Assembly (NCBI GenBank): GCA_948144175.1
Contig: CANXME010000820.1
Coordinates: forward strand, 1 to 64,000
DNA from: Closterium sp. NIES-65
Lineage: Eukaryota > Streptophyta > Zygnematophyceae > Desmidiales > Closteriaceae
Direction: 5' to 3'
DNA: 64,000 bases
The stretch's first letter is position 1; each line of letters begins with the position of its first letter. Below are positions 13,001 to 21,915 of the stretch, piece by piece. Under the pieces are notes generated by a model. That model searched no databases, had not been told where the DNA came from, and saw nothing but the letters and a program-made list of their open reading frames with translations. The position numbers and the translations under genes are program-made.

Positions 13001-14438
13001 TCCCTCAAAACCTTGCTCCTTTTTCTTCTTGTGCGTGGTACCTTCGCCTTGCTCTACTCACTGTCAACAGCGGACACCACAGCCACAAACATGACAGTTA
13101 GTGGAGACAACTGGCAGTGTTCAGATGTGTATCTAATTGTTGGCGTTTCCATGGCAACTTTCTATACTTACAATCCGGTAAGAATCAAGTTACAGGTTAA
13201 AGTTTGTGTTGGGCGCAATCTATGAGTTCTTACCTGTGTGGATCATCGGTTTCAAGAATGCTATTTCTTCACCGAACTATTGCGAATGTCCTGTATTGGT
13301 GTGCAATGCTTATAAGCACACGTTCGCACTCACCCCACCAGACATTCATGCATTTGTTTTACATAGCAGGGGATAATCTGCAGTCAGCCATTGCCAAAAG
13401 GCACTGTTCTTCAGATTGGTGGGACTCCTGTAACGCCTTGCACTGCCTTCTTCTACACACTCAAGGTGTGATCAGTTGTCGCTATATTTCACCACACCAT
13501 ACTCTTAGCGAAGCTGGCTAGCCATATAAACACCATGCACTCATCATGTGCACTTTCCCGTTTCAATTTCAACCCTGCAGGGTGACAACTGTTCATCCAT
13601 TAGCAAGGATTTGGGTGGAATCGATCTGGCTGTTCTCAACCCCGGCCTTAATTGTTCGTCTGGTGGCCTAAAGTCGGGCCTGTCAGTGTGCATCGAGCGC
13701 AGCGCTGAATTCGCCTACAACGTCTTTGATTGTGTGAGATACGAAACGCTGACGTCTCAAGACTCGTGTGGGGTGCTGCTTAATAGGACCATCAACGAGC
13801 CGGGTGCTTCTGTCACTGCAAGTAACTGGGCTGAGCTCTACCGCAACAATCCCGGCCTCACTTGCTCCAGAACCGTCCCTAGCGGAACCAAAGTGGAGGT
13901 AAGGGTTCATAGGTGCAGCTTGTTCTTTGTACTGCCCGTATTTCCGCGCCTAATAAAAATCAATTACCTGTGATTTTTTTGGATATATGCGCACCCTTTT
14001 ATAAGTGCATGCCGCTTATACAAGGACAAATGCGCCTAGTGTTCGATCATACGCACCCCCCTTTCAGCATTCACGCTCACTTTGAAACGGACCCACAATT
14101 CACAGATAGAGAGGTTCATCAATGTTCCATGGGGTGATTCAGTTCATCAATCGTGGCACTACAGTATCTTCATCCGCATTCATTTCAGTCAATCTTGAAG
14201 CATTTTGTCCTCATGAACATTTTGTTTATTCTGCTTCTTGTGCCAGATTTGTATTAGGGCAGAGTATTGGTCATTCGAAGCTGGCCGATGCGATATTGGC
14301 AAGAAGACTAAAGTGAAACGGGGCTCGTCGTGTTCAACTGTTATTTCAAAGTACTTCAAGGATAAAGAGGAGTTCAAAACGTATAACGCCAAGGATTGTG
14401 TTGGTAAGGTAGGCAATGGTATGATATGTACGCCGTAA
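252..14438 (+). CDS. Gene A: LRR - EGF - L-type lectin - papain-like protease - EGF x2 - LysM multidomain gene (5' partial, carries lesions)
   Basis: This gene is reconstructed by hand from splice sites. The exons are 252-318 (damaged), 531-602, 1144-1215, 2014-2085, 2431-2502, 3099-3170, 4361-4432, 5016-5088 (+1 nt), 5840-5911, 6363-6432 (damaged), 6957-7025, 8560-8888, 9157-9825, 10644-10826, 10984-11195, 11506-11640, 11829-12069, 12391-12591, 12768-12908, 13071-13177, 13370-13465, 13581-13898 and 14247-14438 (TAA). LRR introns are all phase 2. From 8560 onward every exon length and phase fits its neighbour, giving one frame across lectin, protease, EGF and LysM parts apart from one TGA in the lectin. 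The extracellular-type domains suggest a secreted or cell-surface protein; the N-terminus is not visible. An alternative is two adjacent genes, LRR-lectin and protease-LysM. I found no start exon with a signal peptide between them, and the splice phases fit a fusion. The TGA and the damaged LRR exons suggest decay or assembly errors. Confidence 0.75.
1280..1360. repeat. GGT/GCT-rich imperfect trinucleotide repeat
   Basis: Imperfect GGTGGTGCC and GCT tracts inside the intron after the 1144-1215 LRR exon. The frames open here (Gly/Ala-rich on one strand, His-rich on the other) are low-complexity by-products. Confidence 0.8.
2908..3053. repeat. (CA)n microsatellite
   Basis: About 145 bp of CA repeats with occasional AT, AC and GC interruptions. 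It lies in the intron just upstream of the LRR exon at 3099-3170. Confidence 0.95.
3171..4360. other. Long intron of gene A
   Basis: A 1.19-kb intron between the LRR exons at 3099-3170 and 4361-4432. I see no LRR exon or mobile-element ends in it, and the short open frames have no recognisable domain. Confidence 0.5.
6551..6882. mobile_element. hAT-type MITE (non-autonomous DNA transposon) in a gene A intron
   Basis: A 332-bp element starts TAGGGATGAGCAAGG and ends in the matching inverted sequence TTTGCTCATCCCTA. It is flanked by a perfect 8-bp direct repeat CTTGTGAT (6543-6550 and 6883-6890). Terminal inverted repeats with an 8-bp target duplication are the hallmark of the hAT superfamily. 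The interior is packed with short sub-repeats around TTCGGTTCGG and GTTCGCCCGAACACG and holds no transposase. It sits in the intron between the exons at 6363-6432 and 6957-7025. The exact target duplication suggests a fairly recent insertion. Confidence 0.9.
7026..8559. other. Longest intron of gene A
   Basis: A 1.53-kb intron separating the last single-LRR exon from the LRR/EGF exon. The 3' third contains a long (CTC)n tract; the rest shows no exon or transposon ends that I can identify. Confidence 0.5.
8213..8408. repeat. (CTC)n/(TCC)n trinucleotide repeat
   Basis: About 195 bp of nearly pure CTC repeats with CAC, CCC and CGT interruptions, in the intron 150 bp upstream of the LRR/EGF exon. 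It opens frames in several registers (poly-Ser, poly-Leu, poly-Pro, poly-Glu, poly-Arg) that are not genes. Confidence 0.95.
8560..8888 (+). CDS. Gene A exon: terminal LRRs plus EGF-like module
   Basis: A 329-nt exon, phase 2 in and phase 1 out, open throughout. It begins with a degenerate LRR (HNYFSGPI), has a second partial LRR (LSSNYFTGYL), then a Cys-rich EGF-like module with the pattern C..C..C.GHGMC......PTCLCEPGY......C. The acceptor is GGCAG before 8560 and the donor is GTATTG at 8889. The homologous gene B exon (55185-55510) shares the LSSNYFTG turn, the GHG.CY segment and the VPTCLC.PGYV core. It links the LRR array to the lectin. Confidence 0.85.
9157..9825 (+). CDS. Gene A exon: L-type (legume) lectin domain with a premature TGA
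   Basis: A single 669-nt exon encodes about 222 residues of an L-type lectin beta-sandwich. Family landmarks are GFAFVIAAKG, VAIEFDT (acidic metal-site residues), HVGLNINGLDKS, YTAWVDYDP and FFFGFVASTT. The fold binds sugars and uses Ca/Mn through the EFD and following N/D/H residues, which are present. The frame is interrupted once by TGA at 9303-9305, aligned to a glycine codon (GGA) in the gene B lectin. The exon ends CAG|GCAAGT, a consensus GC-type donor, in the phase needed by the protease exon at 10644. Confidence 0.85.
9303..9305 (+). other. In-frame TGA in the gene A lectin exon
   Basis: The frame reads through TFTV-like lectin sequence upstream and CGVELAF downstream of this TGA. 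The same position in gene B is GGA (Gly) followed by CGVELAF, so a single G-to-T change explains it. Unless it is a sequencing error or a segregating allele, it truncates the protein before the protease. Confidence 0.85.
9826..10643. other. Intron joining lectin to protease part of gene A
   Basis: An 818-bp intron with GC donor (GCAAGT) and AG acceptor (TTCACAG). I looked for an independent first exon (ATG plus hydrophobic signal sequence) for the protease and saw none that fits. Confidence 0.55.
10644..10826 (+). CDS. Gene A exon: start of papain-like (C1A) protease
   Basis: A 183-nt exon, phase 1 in and out. It encodes a short linker and then the N-terminal part of a mature papain-type domain. 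W.VRDF.TWDSV leads into GWPVKHQMAC, where Gln of VKHQ matches the oxyanion-hole Gln of the family. The catalytic Cys lies three codons into the next exon. No I29-type inhibitory propeptide (ERFNIN) is seen upstream, unlike typical plant papain-like proteases. The donor is GTGAGT at 10827. Confidence 0.85.
10984..11195 (+). CDS. Gene A exon: protease catalytic cysteine segment
   Basis: A 212-nt exon whose first codons complete the active-site motif CSACWAYA across the intron, equivalent to CGSCWAF of papain, with the second Cys as nucleophile. Downstream, CTAGGSPTQAFEKL corresponds to the family C.GG....A segment. The exon ends in phase 0 at CAG|GTAAGG. Confidence 0.9.
11506..11640 (+). CDS. 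Gene A exon: protease middle segment
   Basis: A 135-nt phase 0 exon encoding GLMLAVQRQPVVVHIEA, which matches the conserved AL..AV..QPV.VAI.A stretch of C1A proteases, then FISYDG. It is spliced with a CCTAG acceptor and a GTGAGT donor. Confidence 0.88.
11829..12069 (+). CDS. Gene A exon: protease His and Asn catalytic segment
   Basis: A 241-nt exon with CYTGSLNHVVLVIGY (catalytic His in LNHVV) and FWIIRNSWGTSWGDGGHMRM (catalytic Asn in RNSWG), then a C-terminal GVCGIN. With the upstream Cys this completes the Cys-His-Asn triad, so the protease part looks catalytically competent. It ends phase 1 at GTGAGG. Confidence 0.92.
12391..12591 (+). CDS. Gene A exon: EGF-like / Cys-rich module 1
   Basis: A 201-nt exon, phase 1 in and out. 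It encodes six cysteines in an EGF-like order (DPC, NPCG, FPC, RC.C, KTC). The symmetric phase 1-1 boundaries are typical of shuffled extracellular modules. It directly follows the protease. Confidence 0.75.
12768..12908 (+). CDS. Gene A exon: EGF-like module 2
   Basis: A 141-nt phase 1-1 exon encoding DVCGSYFKNPC, GLCINDFKGSYSCICP and PTC: six cysteines with the GSYSC.C signature of EGF-like domains. The acidic start and aromatic GSY resemble calcium-binding EGF, but the full Ca consensus is not clear. Confidence 0.8.
13071..13177 (+). CDS. Gene A exon: LysM repeat 1, first half
   Basis: A 107-nt exon encoding MTVSGDNWQC...GVSMATFYTYNP, the start of a LysM motif (YTV.sGD.C..I....GVS...L...NP). 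It ends phase 0, and the next exon supplies the rest of the repeat. Confidence 0.8.
13370..13465 (+). CDS. Gene A exon: LysM repeat 1 end and repeat 2 start
   Basis: A 96-nt phase 0 exon read as GIICSQPLPKGTVLQIGG, completing NPG..C..L..GT.L.I of LysM 1, then PCTAFFYTLK, the start of LysM 2. Another frame is also open here, but only this frame continues the LysM pattern on both sides. Confidence 0.8.
13581..13898 (+). CDS. Gene A exon: LysM repeats 2 and 3
   Basis: A 318-nt phase 0 exon. It continues LysM 2 with GDNCSSISKDL and LNPGLNCSSG..SGLSVCIE, then encodes LysM 3 with YETLTSQDSC and LYRNNPGLTCSRTVPSGTKV. LysM motifs bind N-acetylglucosamine-containing glycans such as chitin and peptidoglycan. 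Confidence 0.85.
14247..14438 (+). CDS. Gene A last exon: LysM repeat 3 end, repeat 4 and stop
   Basis: A 192-nt terminal exon. ICIRAE closes LysM 3, then TKVKRGSSCSTVISKYF and KTYNAKDC...VGNGMICTP fit a further, more divergent LysM, with TAA at 14436-14438. A GGTAAG within the exon could be used as a donor, but read-through gives the expected LysM ending. Confidence 0.75.
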   Translation: MCIRAEYWSFEAGRCDIGKKTKVKRGSSCSTVISKYFKDKEEFKTYNAKDCVGKVGNGMICTP

Positions 14439-15007
14439 TATTTGGAGCCATGTTGCTTTTTGTTTTATCATCAGGATTTTAGCTACCGTCTGCTGCCGTA
14501 GTATTATAGCCAGGAAGCCTTTTGTTTTATCCTCGGGATTTTGACGAAATAGCCGTCGGTGTGTTAATCGTAGGTTTTGCGTTTGGATTTTAGCTTTCTG
14601 TTTCACCGATACCTTCAATGGTTCCATTCCACCATGCAAGAGGTGACACTGCCATGTTGTACCAGCAAAGACCTTACATGTGTGCGTGTGTGCCTTAATG
14701 GGACCACTTGTGCACTGTTTTGATTCATCTTGTTGCAATTTCAGCGCTGTCATCTCCTAGGGCTGACGCTATCAGATGAAATAGACTTATTAGTTTGACG
14801 ACTCAGACCCGTAAGGCACTCTCCACTGGTTCTCAGATTATGTGATTTCAGAGCATTCAGAGTTGAATTGACGACATAGGTGCCTTTAACACGGGTGTTC
14901 TCCTATAAAAGGAACTTCTCTTGGTAAGAGACCCCTCTGCGTGTATGAAATAGGACACCCACTGGGGTATCTTATAAAAGCAAACAGGGGATTTTTTTGC
15001 TTAGAAC
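14439..15007. other. Downstream of gene A, non-coding
   Basis: Presumed 3' UTR and intergenic sequence of gene A. I see no convincing coding region. Confidence 0.5.
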
Positions 15008-15573
15008 TACCGTATTCCCTCCGATATAAGACCCTAGGGTCTTATGCTAAATCCCTAGAAAAAATGGGGGGGGTGTTAACAAAGGGAAAAAAAATATAAC
15101 ACCCGGGCCTCTTCATATGGTACTACTTTTGTTTAGTGTTTTCAATACCAAATTTAATACCGAAGTTGTGGGTTTGCTTTTGGTGATCGCCTGACTAGAC
15201 AAAACGAATTCGCCCCTCTGACGCAGCAATTTTGCACCCTGACAAGCAGATTCTGCCAGCTGACGCAGCAAACTGGCCCCCTGACGCAGCAAACTGGCCC
15301 CCTGACGCAGCAAATCAACCCCCTGACACGGAAATTCAACCCCCGAAAGCCGAATTCGCACTATAAAATGCTTCAGTTTCAAACGAAATAAGTGAAAAGT
15401 ACATGGAAAACCCCCCTATAGGGGAAAGGGGGGGGGGGGGGGGTGGTCTTATATTGATCACCCCCCAAAGGGGGGGTATAACCAAATCAAGGTTTAATAA
15501 AGTACCCCCCCCCGTATTAGATACCCAGGAGTGTTGTATTTTGGGGGGGTCTTCTATCCGGGGGATTACGGTA
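15008..15573. mobile_element. Mariner/Stowaway-like MITE
   Basis: The ends are imperfect terminal inverted repeats. The left end starts CCGTATTCCCTCCGATATAA at 15010; the right end, read inward on the other strand, starts CCGTAATCCCCCGGATAGAA. Each end is bordered by TA, consistent with a TA target duplication of the Tc1/mariner group. The left repeat leads into a perfect palindrome TAAGACCCTAGGGTCTTA. The interior is rich in G and C runs, contains a 21-bp minisatellite and encodes no transposase. Confidence 0.7.
15215..15335. repeat. Minisatellite, about 21-bp unit
   Basis: Roughly five head-to-tail units around CTGACGCAGCAAACTGGCCC. Two central copies are nearly identical and the outer ones diverged. 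There are no spacers, so it is not a CRISPR array. It lies inside the MITE. Confidence 0.85.
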
Positions 15574-16947
15574 TCAAATATGGTATGCAGGGAGTTCAAG
15601 CCTTCTAAGACGCACTACATCATCAACTCTAAAAGGCTATCTTTCCACTTAGAGACCGCCATAGTAAAGGAAAGCACGTGGATAGATATGTAGTGGCTTA
15701 CGTGCGACAAGACCCTTGAAGATGTGCGTCATTCTCCCTACGTTTAGTTGGGTGTAATCCACTTTACACAAGTCATAATGTTCTTCCCTTTAAAAATACT
15801 GTACTGTACCACGAAGACGTAAGTTGCAAAGAACGTCGCATCGCACATTTCGTAGGTCTAGCAAAGGTATTTTAGGATTCTCACGATTTTGGCACCACTG
15901 CATATTGCGGACCAATCTAGATTCCTGTCCCAACCAGCATTCTTAGGAAAGGGAGGAAGGGATGGAAGGAGGAGGGAAGGTCTTTACTGGAGGGGCAAGG
16001 GGAAGAGGGAGGGAAAGAGGGAGAAGGAAGCAGAAAGTGGTGGACGATTGTCATTGGTGGTACATAGTATTTCATAGCAAGGCAGATATGTTAAGATAAC
16101 CATGGGATAGTCCTGGCGAGTAGGTTGGTATGTTGACGAGACAGAAAGTTGGATTAAGCATTGAGATACATTTGAGCAAAGGGGTCTAAACTGCAGGTTT
16201 GGAGGCTGGAGGGAGGGAAAGGGGGAGAGAAGAGAGAACTGTTGTCATTGGTGGTAGATGGGTATTTGTAGTTACCAAGACTTCATGTCTCAATGTTTGC
16301 AAGCCATTCATGTAAAGGAAAACCCAGGAAAGTCGTAGAAAAGTAGGTACCGTATTTTCGTGGATTTAGAGACCCACTGGTATAATAGTTCCCCGGGTCA
16401 TTTATCTTGGGGATGGAACGCTTGTTTACCTGGAGAGGATGAGAGAGGAGAGGAAGATGTTGGTGACAGATCGGTAGGGATGCAGGAGGCATGTGACCAT
16501 TGGCAGTGGCTCCATAAGTCATGAATTATACGTATTATGAACAATTTGAAGCACCCACTGGGCATGCTCCTGTGGGATATCCATACGGATGCTCACACCA
16601 CAGGATCAAATTGCTACATATTGAGCACCCACCCGGTCAAATTAAAAGATGTGCTTTTTATTGTTTAGGGTTTAGGGTTTAGGGTTTAGCTAAACACTCA
16701 CCTCCCCTCCCCTCCCACCCCCCCCCCCCCCCCCCCCCCACCTCTTTTTCCTCTTCTTCCAGTTCTCCCATCCGCAACCCCATCCTCGCTTCCCATGGGA
16801 GCATTTTTCACTCTGGGGCTTGGCTAATTGAGTGCTCGACTGGAGTCGAGTTAATCACACGAGACCTTCCCCTGCCTCCCTCCTTCCCTCGACGCTCGCC
16901 TTGCTTGATTATAAGGTACGAGGCAAAACTATGGTCGTTTGAATTGC
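15574..16947. other. Intergenic region with telomeric repeat and poly-C tract
   Basis: No gene seen. It contains GA-rich stretches near 15950-16030 and 16200-16240, the telomere-type repeat and a C-rich run at about 16690-16742. Confidence 0.55.
16664..16688. repeat. Interstitial telomere-type repeat (TTTAGGG)3.6
   Basis: Three full TTTAGGG units plus TTTA, the Arabidopsis-type telomere repeat of the plant lineage, next to a C-rich tract. It is too short to be a chromosome end. It could be a relic of break repair. Confidence 0.9.
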
Positions 16948-19900
16948 TCATGTCAAATAAGCATATGGAACAGCAAGCTGGTTGTCCGAGACATCACTGG
17001 GAGAAAGGCGTGCAGAGCAGAGGAAGAACGGAAGGAGAGGAAGTGAGGCGAGCACGAGTGACACTCAGAGGATGCATGGGACCAGAATTGGGCGTGCACG
17101 ACAAAACAATGGGCTATAACGACGTGCGGTGGAGGGGAGTGACTGACAGTTTGGTGAGGGCGACCATGGAACCAATCTCCTCGGGGATGGGACCAGACAG
17201 TTGGTTGGAGCTCAGGTCGCTGGGGGAACAGCCGAGACAGTGGAGTGGAGGGTGGACAGCAGTGAGTTCGGAAGCAGATTTTGAAGATGAAGCAGTTGAG
17301 ATCAAACAGAGCGACGTGCTCACTGGCAGTGGAGGGCGGAGTAGCAGCAGTGGTGGAGAGGAACTGCAGCAGCATTGGTGGGCTAACAATACCAACGCCG
17401 CACTCACAGTGCATTGATGTCTTTCAGCAAGGCAATGGATGGAGGGATGGAGCCCGTGAGATTGTTCGAATGAAGGCCCCTGCAGCAGCATGGGAGGGCG
17501 GCAAAACAAAGCCAAGATGAGTAGTGCCAGTAATTAAGAGGAACCATAGTTAAGTGGACCCGGATTGGGATTTCTGGTCCGATAGCATCGAAATACGGCA
17601 AATCCTGACGCACAGATTTGTAAGGCTGGTGAGGGAGCCGATGGAGGCAGGGATGGGTTCAGAGAGCTCGTTGTAAGCGAGGGACCTGGTGGTTGGTGGA
17701 TTTATCCAAACCGACATTGGGAAGCACAGTCGATGATGGTGAGCCGATATGAACGGATGGTGAAAATAGGCGAGGCGAGAAGCGAGAAGAGAGGAAGGAG
17801 GAGAATCAGATCACATGCTACATTACATTACATGTATGGGATTCCCAACAATTGGGACCCAACTGCAACGTGAACATAAACTAATTTGTTTGGTTTGGCA
17901 TGTATCTGTGGTGCGTGCAGTAAATATATGCAGCTGCATGCGTGTAGCTCACATGAAAGACATGAGGCTGAGTGCACCCAAAGTGGAAGGGATGCCTGAA
18001 AGCTGGTTGTTTGAAAGGTCCCTGGAAAGGATCATGAACGATTGAAGGCATAAGAGTAGGTGAGAAGGATGAGAGAGGGCAGAAGGGACGATGGCCGACT
18101 TGTGGTTATGATTTGAAACAAAGCGAGACAATGGAAGAGGAAGTGGGAAGGCATGAAAACTCAGCCGGCGTGATTCTTCTGTACAGGGTGTTTCAGTTGG
18201 TTAGAGCTCCCTTACTATGTGCGATGGCTCTATTTAATCTTTTGTACGCCCTTCGCAGTTAGTTTCATTTAACGTTCATTTTGGGGTTCGTTTTTTAGTT
18301 CATGTCCTAGACTGAACACACTCTTGCTTTTGGCTGGGGTACCGCCTCCATTTTGAATCTCAATCGCACCTGACACCAACTTGTTCTGCCACCAACTTTC
18401 CACGGCTAATAACTGTGTCTATTTTCACACAGGGTCCCACAATCATGTTTTAGCTGTGAAGGGTGTTGTGTGCAGCTCACAGGAATTCCATTTGGATGAG
18501 TGCTCCCAAGGTTGCAGGGATGTTGCCCGAAAGCTGGTTGTCCGAAAGATCACTGGGGGGAAGCGGTCGAGAGCAGAGGAAAATGGCAGGGAAGGAATTC
18601 AGACGAGCTCGAGTGATGATCAGAGGATCCAGAGGCAAGAACTGGGCATGCATGAATAAGGAAATTCATGGATGGTTAAAAGAAATATATAAGGAGGTAT
18701 GGCAGAGGGGAGTGACTCACAGTTTGGTGAGGGCGAGCATGGAACCAATCTCCTCGGGGATGGGACCGGACAGTTGGTTAGAGCTCAGGCCTCTGGGGTA
18801 ACGGGAGAGATAGTGGAGTGGAGGGTGGCCAGCAGTGAGTATGGAAACAGAATTTCAAGACGGGGCGGTTGAGATCAAACAGAGCAACGTGCTGGCTGGC
18901 AGTGGAGGGCGGAGTAGCAGCAGTGGTGGAGAGGGACTGCTGCAGCATTGGCTGGCTAACAGTGCCAACGCCGCACTCACATTGCATTGATATTTTTCAG
19001 TAAGGCAATGGAGGGAGGGATGGCGCCCGAGAGCTTGTTGGAATGAAGGCCCCTGCAGCAGCATGGGAGGGCGGCGAAACAACATAATCTGAGAATGACA
19101 CACTGTCCACCATAGGCTCGTTATAGGGAATCCGCGGTACCTGATACTGTGGCGCTTCCCTCCTGATACAGTTACGACTGCGTGATGCTCCTGTATGCTA
19201 TTCTTTTAGTGTATTTCTCCGCATAACGGGAAAATAAAAAAAAATAAAATAAAAAAAATCAAGGGGAGTAGTGCCAGCAGTAAAAGGGAGAAACCAGAGT
19301 TAAGTGGCCCCCGATTGGGATATTTGGTCCATTGGCGTCAACAAACGGCAAATTGTGGCGTACAGATTTGTAAGGCTGGTGAGGGAGCCGATGGAGGCAG
19401 GGATGGGTCCAGAGAGCTCGTTGTAAGCGAGGGACCTGTGGTTGGGGGATTCATTCAAACAGGCATTGAGAAGCACAGCTGATGGTGAGTCCAATGTGAA
19501 CAGATGGTGAAAATAGGCGAGGCGAGAAGCGAGAAGAGAGGAGGGAGAAGAATCCGATGCCATGCTACATGTATGGGATTCACAACTGGTACATTAGTAA
19601 AAACAATTCATTTTATTCGGCGTGTATAAATGGTGCATGCGGTTAAATAATGCCGCTACAGTACCAACTGCATGCGTGTAGCTCACATGGAGGACATTAG
19701 GCAGAGTGCACCCAATGTGGAAGGGACGCCTGAAAGCTGGTTGTTCGAAAGGTCCCTGCAATGGATCATGGTGTAGTGGGTGGAAGCATCAGGTTAGAAA
19801 TGAACAGGTGAGAAGGAGAAATCAAGGCACGATTGGAAGACCTGTAGAAACGAACTAACAACAAAGAGTGAGTAAAATTTGCAAGTGGGTGGGAGATTCA

Positions 19901-21915
19901 GATTTACAGCTGTACAGCTGTTACTACTTGTGATTTACATTCATGGCCATCCTTGGAGCTTGTTTTATCTTGAATTCGGTTTTATTTGACTTGTTCACAT
20001 CCTAGACCGACCACACTCTAGCCAAACTTCTTTTGTCATCAACCGTTTATGGTTCCTAAAAGCCTTTACTCTTACACAGGGTCCAAGAAATCGTTTTACA
20101 GCTATCAAGGGTGCTACTGTATGCAGCTCACAGGAATTCCATTTGGATCAGTGCTCCCAAGGCTGCAGGGATGTTGCCCAAAAGCTGGTTTTCAGAAAGA
20201 TCACTGGGGCAACGGCAAGCACGGAAGAGCAAGTACACAGGGAAAGGAAGTGAGGCAAGCACGAGTGAGCGCTGGACACAGAATGGCGTGCATGGCAAGT
20301 TGAAAGGGTGCAAGGAGGTGTGCTGGATGGGAGTGACTGACAGTTTTGTGAGAGCGAGCATGGAACCAAGCTCCTCAGGGATGGGACCGGACAGTTGGTT
20401 GGAGCTCAGGTCGCTGGGGAACAGTGGGGTGGAGTGTGAGCAGGGATGAGTTGGGAATATGGACTATGAACCTAATGACATCGAACGGATCATCCACAGT
20501 GTATTGGTAGCTTGCTGGCTGGCTGTGGAGGGTGGAGTAGCAGCAGCGGTGGAGAGGCACAGCAGCAGCAGCGGACTGGCAGAGACAGCGCAGCACCCAC
20601 AGTGCATTGATCTTTTGCAGCAAGGCAATGGAGGGAGGGATGGCGCCCGAGAGTTTGTTGGAATGAAGGCCCCTGCAGCCGCATGGGAGGGCGGCAAACA
20701 ACGCCAAGGGGAAAAGTGGCAGCAAATGAGGGGAGACATATTTAAGTGGATTCAAATGAAATTTCTGGTCCATTGGCATCAGCAAATGGCGAATTATGAC
20801 GCACAGATCTGTAAGGCTGGTGAGGAAGCCAATGGAGGCAGGGATGGATCCAGAAAGCTCGTTGTAAGAGAGAGACCTGGTGGTTGAGAGACGGGCATTG
20901 AGAATCACAGCTGGTGGTTGATCCCGTGTGAACGGAAAAAAACATTCGTGGGAAGAAAAGAGGAAAGAGGAACTTGGAGAATCATACCACATGTTACGTG
21001 TATGGGACTCTCAGTTGTTGCACAAAAATACGCATTTTTGTGTGTGATTATTGATGGTGCATGCGTGCGTGTAGCTCGCATGAAAGACATGAGGCTGAGT
21101 GTCCCCAAGGTGGAAGGGACGCCTGAAAGCAAGTTGTTTGAAAGGTCACTGCGAAGGATCATGGATGGAAGCATCAGATTGAAGGCATCAGGACAGGAGA
21201 GACGGATAAAGCAGGGCACAAGGCGTGATGGCTGACTAATAGTAGAACAGTAGTGACCTAACAACAACGAGCGAGCAAAAGAAAGGAAGTGGGACAATAA
21301 GAGTTCTTGGCTAGGTGTTGCTGGTTGAATCTTCACTACTAATGCAATGGCCTGGCTTTACTTTTCTTCAACGATCTTTAAAGCTAGTTATACTACAATG
21401 TCAGTCTGACTTCATTTTCTTGTCCATATCCTACACTGAACGCAACCTAGTCTTCTGTTGGGATGTCACCTCACCTCCAGATCAAAATCAATATCAAGTT
21501 CTTCTACCGCCGACCTTCCATGGCTCCTTACTGCCTCTAATTTCACACAGGGTCCCAGAAATATTTTTCAGCTGTGGAGGGTGCAACTGCATGCAGCTCA
21601 CAGGAATTCCATTTGGACGAGTGCTCCCAATGTTGCTGGAATGTTGCCCGAAAGCTGGTTGTCCGAAAGATCACTGGGAGAAAGGCGTGCAGAGCACAGG
21701 AAGAACGGAAGGAAAGGAAGTGTGGCGAGCATGAGTAAGGGTCGGAGGGTGCATGAGACTTGAATTGAGCGTGCATGAACAAGGAAAGGCAGGGCTGTAG
21801 AAAACATGGATATAACGAGGTGCGGTGGAGGAGAGTGACCGACAGTTTGCTGAGGGCAACCATAGAACCAATCTCCTCGGGAATGGGACTGGACAGTTGA
21901 TTGGAGCTCAGATCG
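16948..21915 (-). CDS. LRR-only gene or fragment built of a repeated five-exon module (5' partial)
   Basis: Exons in transcription order: 21844-21915, 21602-21673, 21080-21148, 20805-20876, 20601-20672, 20342-20413, 20132-20203, 19687-19755, 19364-19435, 18981-19052, 18721-18792, 18481-18552, 17953-18021, 17614-17685, 17408-17479, 17148-17219 and 16948-16996 (TGA at 16948-16950). Each is one 24-residue LRR, or 23 residues for the GVPSTLG type, in phase 2. Five exon types recur in fixed order: DLSSNQLSGPIPEEIG, DLSDNQLSGNIPATLG, DLSNNQLSGVPSTLG, SLAYNELSGPIPASIG and LHSNKLSGAIPPSIA. All listed exons are open. The last one is short and loses the LRR pattern before its stop. No EGF, lectin, kinase or membrane segment follows, and the 5' end is lost at or beyond the retrotransposon border near 22240. 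It may be an intact extracellular LRR part or a decaying fragment. Confidence 0.75.

Noticed and set aside
15215..15335. Possible CRISPR-like repeat array
   Set aside because: The units are adjacent without unique spacers and the genome is eukaryotic.
16348..16410. Second mariner-like end (TACCGTATTTTCGTGG)
   Set aside because: Resembles the left end of the MITE at 15008, but no matching inverted end or target duplication was found.
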